Position numbers and translations under genes: made by a program. DNA of 64,000 nucleotides from Algibacter mikhailovii (GTDB lineage: Bacteria > Bacteroidota > Bacteroidia > Flavobacteriales > Flavobacteriaceae), in assembly GCF_014651495.1 (NCBI RefSeq), contig NZ_BMWZ01000005.1:1-64000 (forward strand). Direction: 5' to 3'. Every line of letters begins with the position of its first letter. Within the stretch, counting starts at the first letter, position 1. This document shows positions 27,535 through 37,731 of the stretch, in pieces. The notes under the pieces were generated by a model that was given only the letters and a program-made list of their open reading frames with translations, did not search any database and was not told the DNA's origin.

Positions 27535-28383
27535 GTGAAACTCAAGTTATTTTTTTTCTTTTTTGTTTGTCTATACGTTTTTGCACTTACTAATTGCAAA
27601 GACAATAATCAGGCAATTACCGCAATGACTTATAATATCAGATATGACTCAGCTCATGATGGTGTTAACATCTGGAAAAATAGAAAAGAAGGTCTAACAG
27701 ATTTATTACAAAAGTATCAGCCTGATATTATTGGTACTCAAGAGGGACAAAGTCATCAATTAGAATTTATGAATAATCAATTAGATTCTTATAGAATGAT
27801 TGGTGATGATAGAGATAACAATGGGAAAAGTGAGTTCTCTGCAATTTTTTATAACGCCAATACCTTAGTTCTTGTTAATACTGAAACTTTTTGGTTATCT
27901 GAAACCCCAACCGTACCATCTTTAGGGTGGGATGCTAGTTATAAAAGAATTTGTACCTACGGTGAATTTAAAACTAAAGAATCAAATGAGCGCTTTTTAG
28001 TGTTTAACACCCATTTGGATCATGTAGGAGAACAAGCTAGAATGCAATCAGCGTTACTTATTAATAAAAAGCTTGACGAATTAAACCCAAAAAAACTGCC
28101 TGTGATTTTAATGGGAGATTTTAATTGCGAATCTCATAGTGAGCCCATAAAAGCGATTAGTTCCGTTTTACATGACGGCATTACTTTATCTAAAACGAAT
28201 CTAATTGGACCAATTGGGACCTTTAGTGGGTTTGATTTAAATGCTCCCCTTAATAAGCGTATTGACTATATTTTTGTAGATAAATTTATTGTAGAATCAT
28301 ATCTACATATCAATAGCAAACTGCCTAATGGTCATTGGCCTTCTGATCATTTGCCCGTCTTGGTACATTTAACACTTGAATAA
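27535..28383 (+). CDS. Exported endonuclease/exonuclease/phosphatase (EEP) family lipoprotein
   Basis: This 282-residue protein starts GTG and has a lipoprotein signal (FFFFVCLYVFALTNCKD). The EEP fold is clear: AMTYNIRYDSAHDGVNIW, GTQEGQSHQ (catalytic Glu), FNTHLDHVGEQAR, MGDFNCESHSEP and WPSDHLPV with the terminal Asp-His pair. In EEP enzymes these coordinate a metal and cut phosphodiesters or phosphomonoesters. The target is unknown; being in a PUL suggests a phosphorylated or sugar-linked substrate. It ends the rightward arm, converging with GH9 29 bases away. Confidence 0.87.
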   Translation: MKLKLFFFFFVCLYVFALTNCKDNNQAITAMTYNIRYDSAHDGVNIWKNRKEGLTDLLQKYQPDIIGTQEGQSHQLEFMNNQLDSYRMIGDDRDNNGKSEFSAIFYNANTLVLVNTETFWLSETPTVPSLGWDASYKRICTYGEFKTKESNERFLVFNTHLDHVGEQARMQSALLINKKLDELNPKKLPVILMGDFNCESHSEPIKAISSVLHDGITLSKTNLIGPIGTFSGFDLNAPLNKRIDYIFVDKFIVESYLHINSKLPNGHWPSDHLPVLVHLTLE

Positions 28384-28412
28384 TGATTTTGTTTAAATTA
28401 AATAAGCGCAAA

Positions 28413-30923
28413 TCATTTATTTAAAATATGATCTGAGGCGATTACCAAAAACATATAATCTGTAGTTCCTCCACCCAAAACATATTCGGTTTGTTGCCAT
28501 AAATAGGGCCACTCTAAAAGTTCAGGAAAATCAGGGCGTATTAATGCTGTTCCTGAGCCAATACCTCCAGGAACAAATGAGTTTTCTCCTCTGGTGACAC
28601 CATAGGCTTGTGTTAGTGATCTTGAGCCAACGCCTGACGCAAAGGAAGAGGTGTTAACACCTGGATGAACACCCAGAATAAAATTCATGGCATTTAGCAT
28701 ATAAGTGTTTGGGAAAATATCTGGGTAACTGGTATGTAGAAAATACTGTTGTACGCCAAAATTTTGAATTCCCCAACCGGCGCCCCAAATATTAGGTTTA
28801 TATGGAACACCATAGGGTGTTTCTTTTTCTAGTTTTTCAATTTCTACTAAATATGTTTTTACAGCCGCTCTTATTTTAGCGACAAAAGAATCATTTTTTA
28901 TAAGTGGGAACACTGGCCCAATTTTCCATCCATAGTTATTAATTTGGCTAACTATAACATTGGTTTGTGTGATAAGAAAGGTCTTGTATTTTTCAGTTTT
29001 GGTGGTTTGTAATAACTCTATAGCTAAGTTAATTTTTAGTGCATCTTCAATGTTTTGAGAGGTCTCCCATACCTGTTCTGCAATAGATAGGCACTCTTGT
29101 GATAACATGCTATTATAAGTTTTTAAGGCTCTTGCGGATGCTGCTAATGCCGCAGCAGTGTTCATAGCACGTCTAGGGTTATTTTCAGTAAAAACCCATC
29201 GGTCATCGGGTGCACCTAATAATCCGTTGGCAATAGAATCTGCTGCCGTACTAGTTGATAAATAACTAAGATCAGTAGTGTTTTTTGATAAGATGCGATT
29301 ATCACTATGATTTACGGGGTCACCTAAGAGTACATATTGTCTTTTTGTGGGAACAATAATCCCTCTATAAAATCGATTCATGGATTTATAACCGCCAACT
29401 ATAGATAAGGCGCCATGCTCAATTTGTTGCAAAATGTCTGGCTTCCCATCAGGTTTATGAATCTCAACCACTCTTGAATCTTGATCAATACTGGTGTTAT
29501 CATAATTCACATCAAACAGTTCATAAATATGAGATAAACCTTGAATGGTAGTGGCTTGAGATTCTACTCTTAAATCATAATCGCCTGCATCATGCCAGCC
29601 CCCAATATTAATTCCAGGAACATGTTCGCCGGATTTATATTTTGTCAAGGTTGAAGGCCCTTGTAGATAGCCATCAAAATGATTCGTATTTATTGGAGCC
29701 AGTAATGCATCATCCATATGGCATAGTCCATGCCACACTTTATACCGATCATTGATACGCATGTGACACATCTGGACTGGTAAAAAATATTCAAGTGTGG
29801 GCTGCCATACATCGCGTTTAAAAATAGCATTGTTTATTTGAAACGGGTTAGACGTGAAATTTTTATACTTAATCTGGTACATGCCAGGATCAGTTATTTC
29901 AGTAAAATCGAAATGATAATAATTGTACCGTAAAAAAGTACCCCAATGCTCTGGTGTAGCTGAAAGGATTTCAGTTAAGCCTCCAGTATTATTTATTTTG
30001 TAGAGTTTTATATCGTCTAAATCTAAATCGTTTTTATCAGTTTCAATAACTGCAATTTTTTCTTGTATTGCATGATAACCAACTTGCGACACTTGGACTA
30101 CGGGTTGATAGGTGAAATCTTCAACAACACTAGGGGTTATTAACCATTCTATGGCATTTTTTGTTGCCCCTTCAGGCACTAATGACCGCACTACAAACCA
30201 ACCGTTATTATGTTTTGCTCGTCCATCAAGTAGCTCTAGATTATTAGATTTCAGGTTCTTTATTCGCAACGTTTGATGCTTGTTTTCTGGGACTATAACC
30301 AGTTCATTCCCCGTAGCCATGGGTTTAATTTGGTATTGCTCTTCGGCATCATAATACCCTGGGCCATTAGCTTGTCTATTAAAAATACCAAACGAGTCAT
30401 CCATATAATAGGATTTTCCAAAAAGATCACCTGGAAATAATTCGATATTCATGCCCACTTTTCCAACCCATGCTTCAGGCAGGGGTTTGTCTAAATCGAC
30501 AATGATCTTAAACGATTTTCCAAAAGGAACGACCTTTAAGGTATATGTGAAATCTAAATCGGGATAAACAATAGGGTTAAACCCTGTTTTTTTAGCAGTA
30601 TCCGGGTATTGCATTTTAACACTAATAACTTGGTTATCCAGATCTACAATACGTTTTCCCACTTTTGGTACGGGTTGCCATTGCCCTGGCGTAGGTTCTA
30701 ACCTCAAATCCCCGTTAGTTGCAACACGAATACCATTTTGAATAATACCAACACCACCTTGATGGCTTTCAGGATAAAAATCATGCGCTAGCATGACATT
30801 GGCACCTCGCATTTCTAGATATTCTTCAGAATTGATTTTAAACTGTTCTTCATCGGAATCCTTACTTTGACCAGAAAGAGATAAACTGACGCAAACTAGA
30901 AGACATACTAATATATGTTTCAT
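28413..30923 (-). CDS. GH9 endoglucanase, exported
   Basis: This 836-residue enzyme is predicted to cut internal beta-1,4-glucan bonds. The start at 30923 follows a signal peptide (MKHILVCLLVCVSLSLSGQS); an in-frame ATG at 30977 would overlap the upstream gene. The first 400 residues hold an N-terminal beta region that includes an Ig-like cellulase domain (QVSQVGYHAIQEKIAVIETD). The (alpha/alpha)6 barrel has the GH9 motif GWHDAGDYDLRVES with D445 and D448, and the acid region QQTEYVLGGGTTDYMFL with E813. There is no T9SS sorting domain, so it may stay in the periplasm or be anchored otherwise. It is last in the leftward arm. Confidence 0.9.
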   Translation of the reverse strand: MKHILVCLLVCVSLSLSGQSKDSDEEQFKINSEEYLEMRGANVMLAHDFYPESHQGGVGIIQNGIRVATNGDLRLEPTPGQWQPVPKVGKRIVDLDNQVISVKMQYPDTAKKTGFNPIVYPDLDFTYTLKVVPFGKSFKIIVDLDKPLPEAWVGKVGMNIELFPGDLFGKSYYMDDSFGIFNRQANGPGYYDAEEQYQIKPMATGNELVIVPENKHQTLRIKNLKSNNLELLDGRAKHNNGWFVVRSLVPEGATKNAIEWLITPSVVEDFTYQPVVQVSQVGYHAIQEKIAVIETDKNDLDLDDIKLYKINNTGGLTEILSATPEHWGTFLRYNYYHFDFTEITDPGMYQIKYKNFTSNPFQINNAIFKRDVWQPTLEYFLPVQMCHMRINDRYKVWHGLCHMDDALLAPINTNHFDGYLQGPSTLTKYKSGEHVPGINIGGWHDAGDYDLRVESQATTIQGLSHIYELFDVNYDNTSIDQDSRVVEIHKPDGKPDILQQIEHGALSIVGGYKSMNRFYRGIIVPTKRQYVLLGDPVNHSDNRILSKNTTDLSYLSTSTAADSIANGLLGAPDDRWVFTENNPRRAMNTAAALAASARALKTYNSMLSQECLSIAEQVWETSQNIEDALKINLAIELLQTTKTEKYKTFLITQTNVIVSQINNYGWKIGPVFPLIKNDSFVAKIRAAVKTYLVEIEKLEKETPYGVPYKPNIWGAGWGIQNFGVQQYFLHTSYPDIFPNTYMLNAMNFILGVHPGVNTSSFASGVGSRSLTQAYGVTRGENSFVPGGIGSGTALIRPDFPELLEWPYLWQQTEYVLGGGTTDYMFLVIASDHILNK

Positions 30924-30954
30924 AATTAAGGTGTATTTATAATTCGTATTTAAA

Positions 30955-33900
30955 TTATTTAGACTGCGTATTTTCAATTAGCAGTCGGATAGGGGCATCA
31001 TTAATACCTACTAAAACGCCTTGTTGCGCTTCTTTTCCTTTGCCCAATCTTATGGTTTTAAGCGCTTTGACGTTGCCAGGTAAAAAGACACCACTTTTGT
31101 TAGTTTGACAAACATCAAACTGAAATTGACCTTGACCATGCATTAATAAACCAATGGAAGCATCAGCTCTTGTGGTTTCAATTTCTACGTTGAATTTGTT
31201 GCCGGCAATTAGAATATCTTCAATACCGTCTTTATTAAAGTCGTCAACTATTGATTCCTGTATAGTGGAAAACTGAGCTTGATAAGGCAGGGGTTGAATG
31301 GTTAATTGGCCATTGTCGTTTTTAAGAAATACCGATTGAAACATCTGTACTTCATGTTTTTGCGATTTTGTATCTACATGATCTAAAATGCTTGTAATAT
31401 CTGCTCGCGCAAATTCTGTGTAGGTTTTAAATTTTTCGGATAGGCCCGGGAGTTGTTCCGTAGAACATTCTTTGCCTCGTACGGGTACAATTCTATTTTT
31501 ATAAGGTTTGGCTAAAAAGACATCGTTAGTGCCGTTGTTATCATAGTCTGATACATAGACGTAAAACGGTTTTTCAACAGATGCTTTAAATTTATAGTTT
31601 TCTCCTAAATTCCCAACAACAAAATCCATATCACCATCATGATCTATGTCTTTTGGTGTGATTGAATTCCACCAACCACTGGTGTTTTTAAGTGATGGCA
31701 TTTTTGATTCACTAAAAATGCCATTTTCGAACTTGAAAATAGTAATTGGCATCCATTCACCAACAATAATAAGCTCCTTTTGCTGGTCTCCATCAATATC
31801 ATTCCACACAGCATCTGTTATCATGCCTAATTTCTCAAGTTTAGGAGCGATCTGTGTTGTGACATCTGTGAATTTTCCATTTGTGTTATTTAAAAGATAG
31901 CTTTGGGGAGCTTTGAGATATTTTTTAGGAACGAGTCTACCACCAACAAACAAATCCAGGTCACCATCATTATCATAATCTAATGGGAATACACAGCTTC
32001 CGCTAGAAGTGATTTCGGGTAGATTATTTGTTCTTGAAAATTGACCTTTTCCATTATTTAAATACAACCTATCATGAAGTAAAGGCGAATCTTCCTCAAA
32101 TTCATTACTGCCACTAACGACATATAAATCTGGAAATCCATCATTATTGGCGTCAAAAAATAACGAGGCCGTATCTTCATAATCCTTATCTCTAGCAAAA
32201 CTGTTTTGTGAGGATTCTATAAATGTGTTGTTCTTTTTCTGAAGAAATAGTTTCCCTTTATAGGTTGACGCTCCACCTAAATAAAAGTCTTCTAACCCAT
32301 CATTATTAACATCTGCAACCGAAATTGTTGGGCCCTCTGTTGATAATTTATGAGGTAGTAAAACTTGGTCTTTAAAATCATCAAATTCATTCTCTTGATG
32401 ATACGCTGAGGTACTGGCGAATGCTTGTTTGGTAATATCTTTTAATACTGGTTTAGTATTGATTTTGTTTTTAGGAGAAGCTGACGTTACTGCGCTTGCA
32501 TGGTCTATAATCAAGGTGGTGTTTACTTTAACATCTGTTAGTAGGTTGCGTTTTCCATCTGGCCAAAGGACCTTGATGGAATCCATACGTGTTTTGTTTT
32601 TTAATCCAAAATGAGCAATAGGATCAACAGATGATAAATAGCCACGAACATTTTTGAGTTCGTGATATTGAATGCTGTCTTTGAAAAATAAAGTGATTTT
32701 TGCTCCCAAACCAAGGCTGTTTTTTTCTGGGCCATTCAGTTTTATTTTTATATAACTATTACCGTTTTTCTCTGCATTATTACGATAGACAAAGGCGGCA
32801 TCATTAATATTATTAACCACCAAATCTAAATCGCCATCGTTATCTAAATCAGCTACAGCAGCGCCGTTGGAAAAGCTAAGATCATTAAGTCCCCAATCTT
32901 TTCCTTTGGAGGTGAATTTTAATTGACCTTCATTTTTATAAATGTAATTGGCAATTTTATTTTCATTAAAAAGATTTACAATGTAGTTGAGGTTTTCCAA
33001 TTTAGATTTGCTTTTCTTTTCATCAGACTCTAAATACTTCATAAAGGTCGTGGTAGCATCTTTATCAAAAACATCACGTCTAAAGCCATTTGAAATGAAT
33101 AAATCTCTAAGGCCATCATTGTCAAAATCGCTACCTAAACAAGACCAACTCCAATCTGTTTTTGCAATTCCCGCTTGTTGGCTTACTTCGCTAAAAAAGC
33201 CATTGCCATTGTTAATTTGAAGCATATTATGCATGTACTGATAGTGGTTGCCTTGCTCCAAAATTCTATTAAAACCATCAACATTCATACTTGCCATATT
33301 TACTTTAGCTCGTTCATGATCTGCGGGTGTCATTTCTAATTCAATAAGATCTTCATAACCATCGTTATTAAAATCTACCACGTCAACACCCATGCCATAA
33401 AAGGCCACATGATTGGTCATGGATTTTATATCTTGAGTGAAGGTCTTATTGCCGTTATTTTTAAAGAAATAATCACTTTCAAAATAGTCATTGGCCACAA
33501 AAACATCTGAAAACCCATCATTATTAAGATCGGAGGTAGCGAGTCCTAATCCGTATGCAAATGTTTTGTCAATTCCAGAATCAAGTCCAATTTCTACATA
33601 TTTTCCATTTACGTTTTCAAACAATTTATCCCTGAACATAGGGTGTTGGTCTTTTCTTCCCTTGGCTGTTCCGTGGTGTGAAATATTAAATTTTTGAGGA
33701 CGATTTATCAGGTATAAGTCTAAATCATTGTCGTTGTCAAAATCAAAGAATGATGCCATCATAGAGAATCCAACATCTGCAATGCCATATTCAGAAGCTT
33801 TTTCTGTAAATGTAGTATCCCCATTATTTACAAAAAGTAAATTGGCACGTTCTTTATTTGATCCCTTCCAACCACCGCGACATACGTAGATATCAAGTAA

Positions 33901-34299
33901 TGCATCGCCATTAATATCTACCATTACCACGCCGTTATTCCAACCGAACCTACCAGCAACACCAGCCGTTGTAGTGATATCCTCAAATTTAAAATTACCT
34001 TTATTTAAATACAGTTTATTAGGAACTTGATTTCCGGTAAAATAGATATCTGATAAACCGTCATTATTTATATCGCCAATAGCAACACCACCGCCGTTAT
34101 AGGCATAATTATAAACCACAAAAAAGTTATTTAAATCTTCCCGAATGGTATTGTTAAAAGTAATACCAGTTTGGGTTGAAGATACCTTGCTAAATAATGT
34201 TTCTTTTTTTACAACGATTTTAGGAAGTTCTTCTTTGCAGGACTGCAAGACCAAAGCTGATACTAGGAAAGCCCAAGAAATAATTTTTTTAAAATTCAT
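30955..34299 (-). CDS. FG-GAP/ASPIC-UnbV surface lipoprotein A
   Basis: This 1114-residue lipoprotein (signal MNFKKIISWAFLVSALVLQS then Cys) carries two arrays of VCBS/FG-GAP repeats with calcium loops such as DINNDGLSDIYF, DINGDALLDIYV, DFDNDNDLDLYL and DLDNDGDLDLVV, separated by an ASPIC/UnbV domain near residues 530-600 (IKIKLNGPEKNSLGLGAKIT ... IDSIKVLWPDGK-like). The repeats should fold as beta-propellers, probably on the outer face of the outer membrane. It lies between susCD and GH9, where glycan-binding proteins usually sit, so it may hold the polysaccharide. ATG at 34299 is chosen over one two codons earlier. No enzyme motif is seen. Confidence 0.85.
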   Translation of the reverse strand: MNFKKIISWAFLVSALVLQSCKEELPKIVVKKETLFSKVSSTQTGITFNNTIREDLNNFFVVYNYAYNGGGVAIGDINNDGLSDIYFTGNQVPNKLYLNKGNFKFEDITTTAGVAGRFGWNNGVVMVDINGDALLDIYVCRGGWKGSNKERANLLFVNNGDTTFTEKASEYGIADVGFSMMASFFDFDNDNDLDLYLINRPQKFNISHHGTAKGRKDQHPMFRDKLFENVNGKYVEIGLDSGIDKTFAYGLGLATSDLNNDGFSDVFVANDYFESDYFFKNNGNKTFTQDIKSMTNHVAFYGMGVDVVDFNNDGYEDLIELEMTPADHERAKVNMASMNVDGFNRILEQGNHYQYMHNMLQINNGNGFFSEVSQQAGIAKTDWSWSCLGSDFDNDGLRDLFISNGFRRDVFDKDATTTFMKYLESDEKKSKSKLENLNYIVNLFNENKIANYIYKNEGQLKFTSKGKDWGLNDLSFSNGAAVADLDNDGDLDLVVNNINDAAFVYRNNAEKNGNSYIKIKLNGPEKNSLGLGAKITLFFKDSIQYHELKNVRGYLSSVDPIAHFGLKNKTRMDSIKVLWPDGKRNLLTDVKVNTTLIIDHASAVTSASPKNKINTKPVLKDITKQAFASTSAYHQENEFDDFKDQVLLPHKLSTEGPTISVADVNNDGLEDFYLGGASTYKGKLFLQKKNNTFIESSQNSFARDKDYEDTASLFFDANNDGFPDLYVVSGSNEFEEDSPLLHDRLYLNNGKGQFSRTNNLPEITSSGSCVFPLDYDNDGDLDLFVGGRLVPKKYLKAPQSYLLNNTNGKFTDVTTQIAPKLEKLGMITDAVWNDIDGDQQKELIIVGEWMPITIFKFENGIFSESKMPSLKNTSGWWNSITPKDIDHDGDMDFVVGNLGENYKFKASVEKPFYVYVSDYDNNGTNDVFLAKPYKNRIVPVRGKECSTEQLPGLSEKFKTYTEFARADITSILDHVDTKSQKHEVQMFQSVFLKNDNGQLTIQPLPYQAQFSTIQESIVDDFNKDGIEDILIAGNKFNVEIETTRADASIGLLMHGQGQFQFDVCQTNKSGVFLPGNVKALKTIRLGKGKEAQQGVLVGINDAPIRLLIENTQSK

Positions 34300-34311
34300 A
34301 AGCACTACATC

Positions 34312-37300
34312 TTAGTTTTTTATAGATATGAATTTTATAAAATCATTATTATTTGCAACTATCACTTTATGTTCATTACCTATTTTTATGAGGGCCATGT
34401 CTTTAACATCTTTAGGTGCATAAAACCCACTTTCGGCTATGGATTTGGGGATAAAGGAACCATCTCCATTACCTGATAAGTATATTCCGGTTCCGGCGTC
34501 GTTTCGTGGTGTTTCAATTTCTGAAGCATATAAGTTGCCAGCAGCCAAGACATCTAAATTGCCGTCATGGTCAAAATCTTTTACTATGATTTGATTGACA
34601 CTGGATAACTGCATGTCATTAGGCAATTGATGCATAATAAACGTACCTTCTTTGTTCTCAATATAGGTTGTAGCAAACGTGTTAACTTGATAGTGCAAGG
34701 ACTTTTCAAGTTCTTCTTCTCCATAGACATCAACTAAGGTGGCCTCAGCAAACTCGTTATAGGATTTGAATTTATTCTTTATTTCACCAATTTGCTGTGA
34801 TGAACATGAGCGCCCTCTAACGGGATATTTTTTCCCTTCGTTGTAATAGCTTAGTACAATATCGCCTTTTTTATTATTGTCAAAATCATTGAAATAAATA
34901 TCAAACGTTTCATCATCTGAAGATTTGTATTTGTAGTTTAAGCCTAAGTTACCAGCTATAAAATCTATGTCGCCATCATTGTCAAAATCACCACTTGAAA
35001 GACTAAACCACCATCCGGTTGTGTTTTCTAACCCTAATTCATTCGATATTTCTTTGAATGCTTTACCTTGATTATTCTGAAAAACGCGAATTGGCATCCA
35101 TTCACCAGTAATAACAATATCTTGCCAACCATCTCCATCAATGTCTTCAATGGATGCGGAAGTTGCCATTCCTAAATTTTCAAATTCTGGAATGAGTGAA
35201 GATGTTATATCTTTAAATTTAATGTCTTGTTCTGTGCTTATATTTTCCAGGAGATAGGATTTGACTGGCGAAGGATAGTTGGCCGGAATTAAGCGGCCAC
35301 ATACCAATACATCAAGATCTCCATCTTGATCATAATCAAAAGAATAAACTCGAGATCCACTGGTAAGCATTGCTGGTAAAGCTGTATTAGAACGTGATAA
35401 CTGACCTTGCCCGTTGTTAACATACAGTCGATCTTGCAATAATTCTGAATTAGGCTCAAATTCATTACCACCACTAACAACATATAAATCCATGTCGCCA
35501 TCATTATCAGCGTCAAAAATTAAAGAACCCATATCTTCTTGAAGTTGATTGTCAATAAAATCAAACGCTTGTTTATCAAAAGACCCCGATTGATTTTGAT
35601 AGAATAAACCACTGGTTTGCTGCGATGCACCACTAATAAAAAAATCATCTAGGCCATCATTATTCAAGTCTCCAACAGAAACATATGGACCAAAATTAGA
35701 GGTTTTATGAGGTAGCAAGATTTCTTTAGAATAATCATCATAGTCATTCTCAGTATGACGATGTAGCGTGTCTAATGCAGTTATCCTAGAATTGAAGTAT
35801 TTCCCAGTTTCTTTTTGATTGTCCTGTAAAAGAGGTATTTCTGATTCAGAAAAGTTTACTTGAAGTGTTTGATTGGCTTGAATGTCTTTTAGAATCTGAG
35901 ATTTTCCATTTGGCCATTCAATAAAAATAGAATCTATTAGCTTGACATCTCCCAATCCAAAATGTAAAATGGGGGAGACCGCCGATAAATAGCCGCGTTC
36001 AACACTTAATTCTTGAAATTGTTTCAACTCATTGGAGAACACAGTACATTTTACGCCAATCCCTCGTGGGTTTAATTCTGGACCATTAAACTTGAGAGCA
36101 ATGGCATTTTTGTTTTCAATATTATTATTTTGAAATATGACAGCTTCGTCATCAATATTATTTAAGATAATTTCTAAATCGCCATCATTGTCTAAATCAG
36201 CATAAGCAACCCCATTAGTAAATCCTTCAAAGACCAATCCCCATTCAGTATTTACTTTTTCAAAAGTTAAATCTTTTGAGTTTCTGTAAACAAAATTATC
36301 TGTTTTTTCAGAGGGCATACTTAATGATGTTTTAAGACCATCGGACGGGCTTGGCTTTTTTGAAAAGGCTGTTTTTTCTTTATTTATATTATTAAAAAAA
36401 TCAGTATTATTAATTTCTCTTCTGGTACCATTCGAGACAAATAGATCTTTCCATCCATCATTATCTAAATCAGCAAAAAGAGGTCCCCAACTCCAATCTG
36501 TGGATGATACATTTGCTATTCTTGATATATTATTAAAAAGCGGGTCGGTATCCGGTGTTAAAATACCTGTGTTTAATTGTAGGCAGTTGTGCATGTATTG
36601 ATAGTATAAACCAGCATCATAGGTGTCCCAGAATACTTTAGGGTTCATGCTTGCCATATTGGCCTTAGAACGTTTATTGGTAGATGCATCCATATCTACT
36701 TGAAAAATATCGAGATGCCCATCATTATTAAAATCGGCTATATCAGCACCCATACCGTAAAGTGCATTGTGCTTTGTGGATTGTTCAATGCTATTTCTAA
36801 AGGTGCCATCTCCGTTATTCATATAACAAAAGTCGGCACTAGCAAAGTCATTGCTCACATAAATATCTTTATATCCATCGTTATTCAAATCACTCACGGT
36901 AGCACTTAATGACAGACTATAAGACAAAACTCCTGCTGTTTTGGAGACATCTGTAAAAGTGCCATTGCCATTATTGGCATATAAATGATTCGAGTGTTTT
37001 GATGAAGCATGTTGAATATGTTTTCTAAAAATATTAGGTGCTGTTCTAAAAGGTGTAATGGGGTAGTTGGCTACATATAAATCCAGGTCACCATCATTAT
37101 CATAATCAAAAAAGGTGCTTTGTGTACTATGTCCTTTATCGGCTATGCCATATTTGTAGGCTTCCTCCTTAAATGAGATATTGCCATTATCTCCTATTCC
37201 TTGATTGACTAATAATTTATTGGGACAATTTGATGCTTTACCTGAGACACTCAGATATAGATCAAGCCAGCCATCATTGTTAATGTCTACTGTGGTAACA

Positions 37301-37638
37301 CCAAGATACCAGGCATTATCTAAGCCTGCATTAGCAGACTCAGTAATGTCTTCAAAAACAAGATTGCCCTTGTTTAAATAAAGTTTATTAGAAACCATGT
37401 TTCCCGTAAAATAGATATCTTCTAATCCATCATTATTAAAATCACCAATGCCTATACCTCCGCCCATATAGATATAAGGATAGTTAAAATAATTCAAGGT
37501 GTCAGATTCTGTGAGGGCGTTATTGAAATGAATGTTTGATTTGTTGGAATCAATTTGCGAAAAACGCAAAGCATTATCAGTGGTCTTGGCACATGAAGCC
37601 ATGATAAATAATAGTAGTATATAGGAATATTTATTCAT
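34312..37638 (-). CDS. FG-GAP/ASPIC-UnbV surface lipoprotein B
   Basis: This 1108-residue lipoprotein (signal MNKYSYILLLFIMASC) is a paralogue of its downstream neighbour, with the same order: FG-GAP repeats (DFNNDGLEDIYFTG, DINNDGWLDLYLS, DYDNDGDLDLYVAN), ASPIC/UnbV (residues about 520-590, ALKFNGPELNPRGIGVKCTV), then more repeats (DLNNDGLDDFFISG, DYDQDGDLDVLVCG). The pair is 12 bases apart. It follows susD across a terminator-like hairpin. Binding of calcium is likely from the DxDxDG loops; a role in glycan capture is inferred from position. Confidence 0.86.
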   Translation of the reverse strand: MNKYSYILLLFIMASCAKTTDNALRFSQIDSNKSNIHFNNALTESDTLNYFNYPYIYMGGGIGIGDFNNDGLEDIYFTGNMVSNKLYLNKGNLVFEDITESANAGLDNAWYLGVTTVDINNDGWLDLYLSVSGKASNCPNKLLVNQGIGDNGNISFKEEAYKYGIADKGHSTQSTFFDYDNDGDLDLYVANYPITPFRTAPNIFRKHIQHASSKHSNHLYANNGNGTFTDVSKTAGVLSYSLSLSATVSDLNNDGYKDIYVSNDFASADFCYMNNGDGTFRNSIEQSTKHNALYGMGADIADFNNDGHLDIFQVDMDASTNKRSKANMASMNPKVFWDTYDAGLYYQYMHNCLQLNTGILTPDTDPLFNNISRIANVSSTDWSWGPLFADLDNDGWKDLFVSNGTRREINNTDFFNNINKEKTAFSKKPSPSDGLKTSLSMPSEKTDNFVYRNSKDLTFEKVNTEWGLVFEGFTNGVAYADLDNDGDLEIILNNIDDEAVIFQNNNIENKNAIALKFNGPELNPRGIGVKCTVFSNELKQFQELSVERGYLSAVSPILHFGLGDVKLIDSIFIEWPNGKSQILKDIQANQTLQVNFSESEIPLLQDNQKETGKYFNSRITALDTLHRHTENDYDDYSKEILLPHKTSNFGPYVSVGDLNNDGLDDFFISGASQQTSGLFYQNQSGSFDKQAFDFIDNQLQEDMGSLIFDADNDGDMDLYVVSGGNEFEPNSELLQDRLYVNNGQGQLSRSNTALPAMLTSGSRVYSFDYDQDGDLDVLVCGRLIPANYPSPVKSYLLENISTEQDIKFKDITSSLIPEFENLGMATSASIEDIDGDGWQDIVITGEWMPIRVFQNNQGKAFKEISNELGLENTTGWWFSLSSGDFDNDGDIDFIAGNLGLNYKYKSSDDETFDIYFNDFDNNKKGDIVLSYYNEGKKYPVRGRSCSSQQIGEIKNKFKSYNEFAEATLVDVYGEEELEKSLHYQVNTFATTYIENKEGTFIMHQLPNDMQLSSVNQIIVKDFDHDGNLDVLAAGNLYASEIETPRNDAGTGIYLSGNGDGSFIPKSIAESGFYAPKDVKDMALIKIGNEHKVIVANNNDFIKFISIKN

Positions 37639-37664
37639 TTTGGTCTATGCTTAAATATATACTT

Positions 37665-37700
37665 AAAAAACTTGTGTGGCCTAAGCTACACAAGTTTTTT
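37665..37700 (-). terminator. Terminator or attenuator between susD and the FG-GAP genes
   Basis: AACTTGTGTGGC (37669-37680) pairs with GCTACACAAGTT (37685-37696), 12 bp with one G.U and a CTAA loop; on the minus strand it is followed by TTTTTTAAG. It sits 35-70 bases after the susD stop, so it could reduce reading into the downstream genes and keep susCD most abundant. Confidence 0.75.
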
Positions 37701-37731
37701 TTCAACTCAAAAAAACTAACTAAACGAAAAC

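Noticed and set aside
30924-30977. Longer GH9 start at 30977
   Set aside because: It would overlap the upstream lipoprotein gene by 23 bases and place a non-signal segment before a good signal peptide at 30923.
30955-37638. CRISPR-like or tandem DNA repeat in the FG-GAP genes
   Set aside because: The repetition is at the protein level in calcium loops; the DNA copies are diverged and not evenly spaced.
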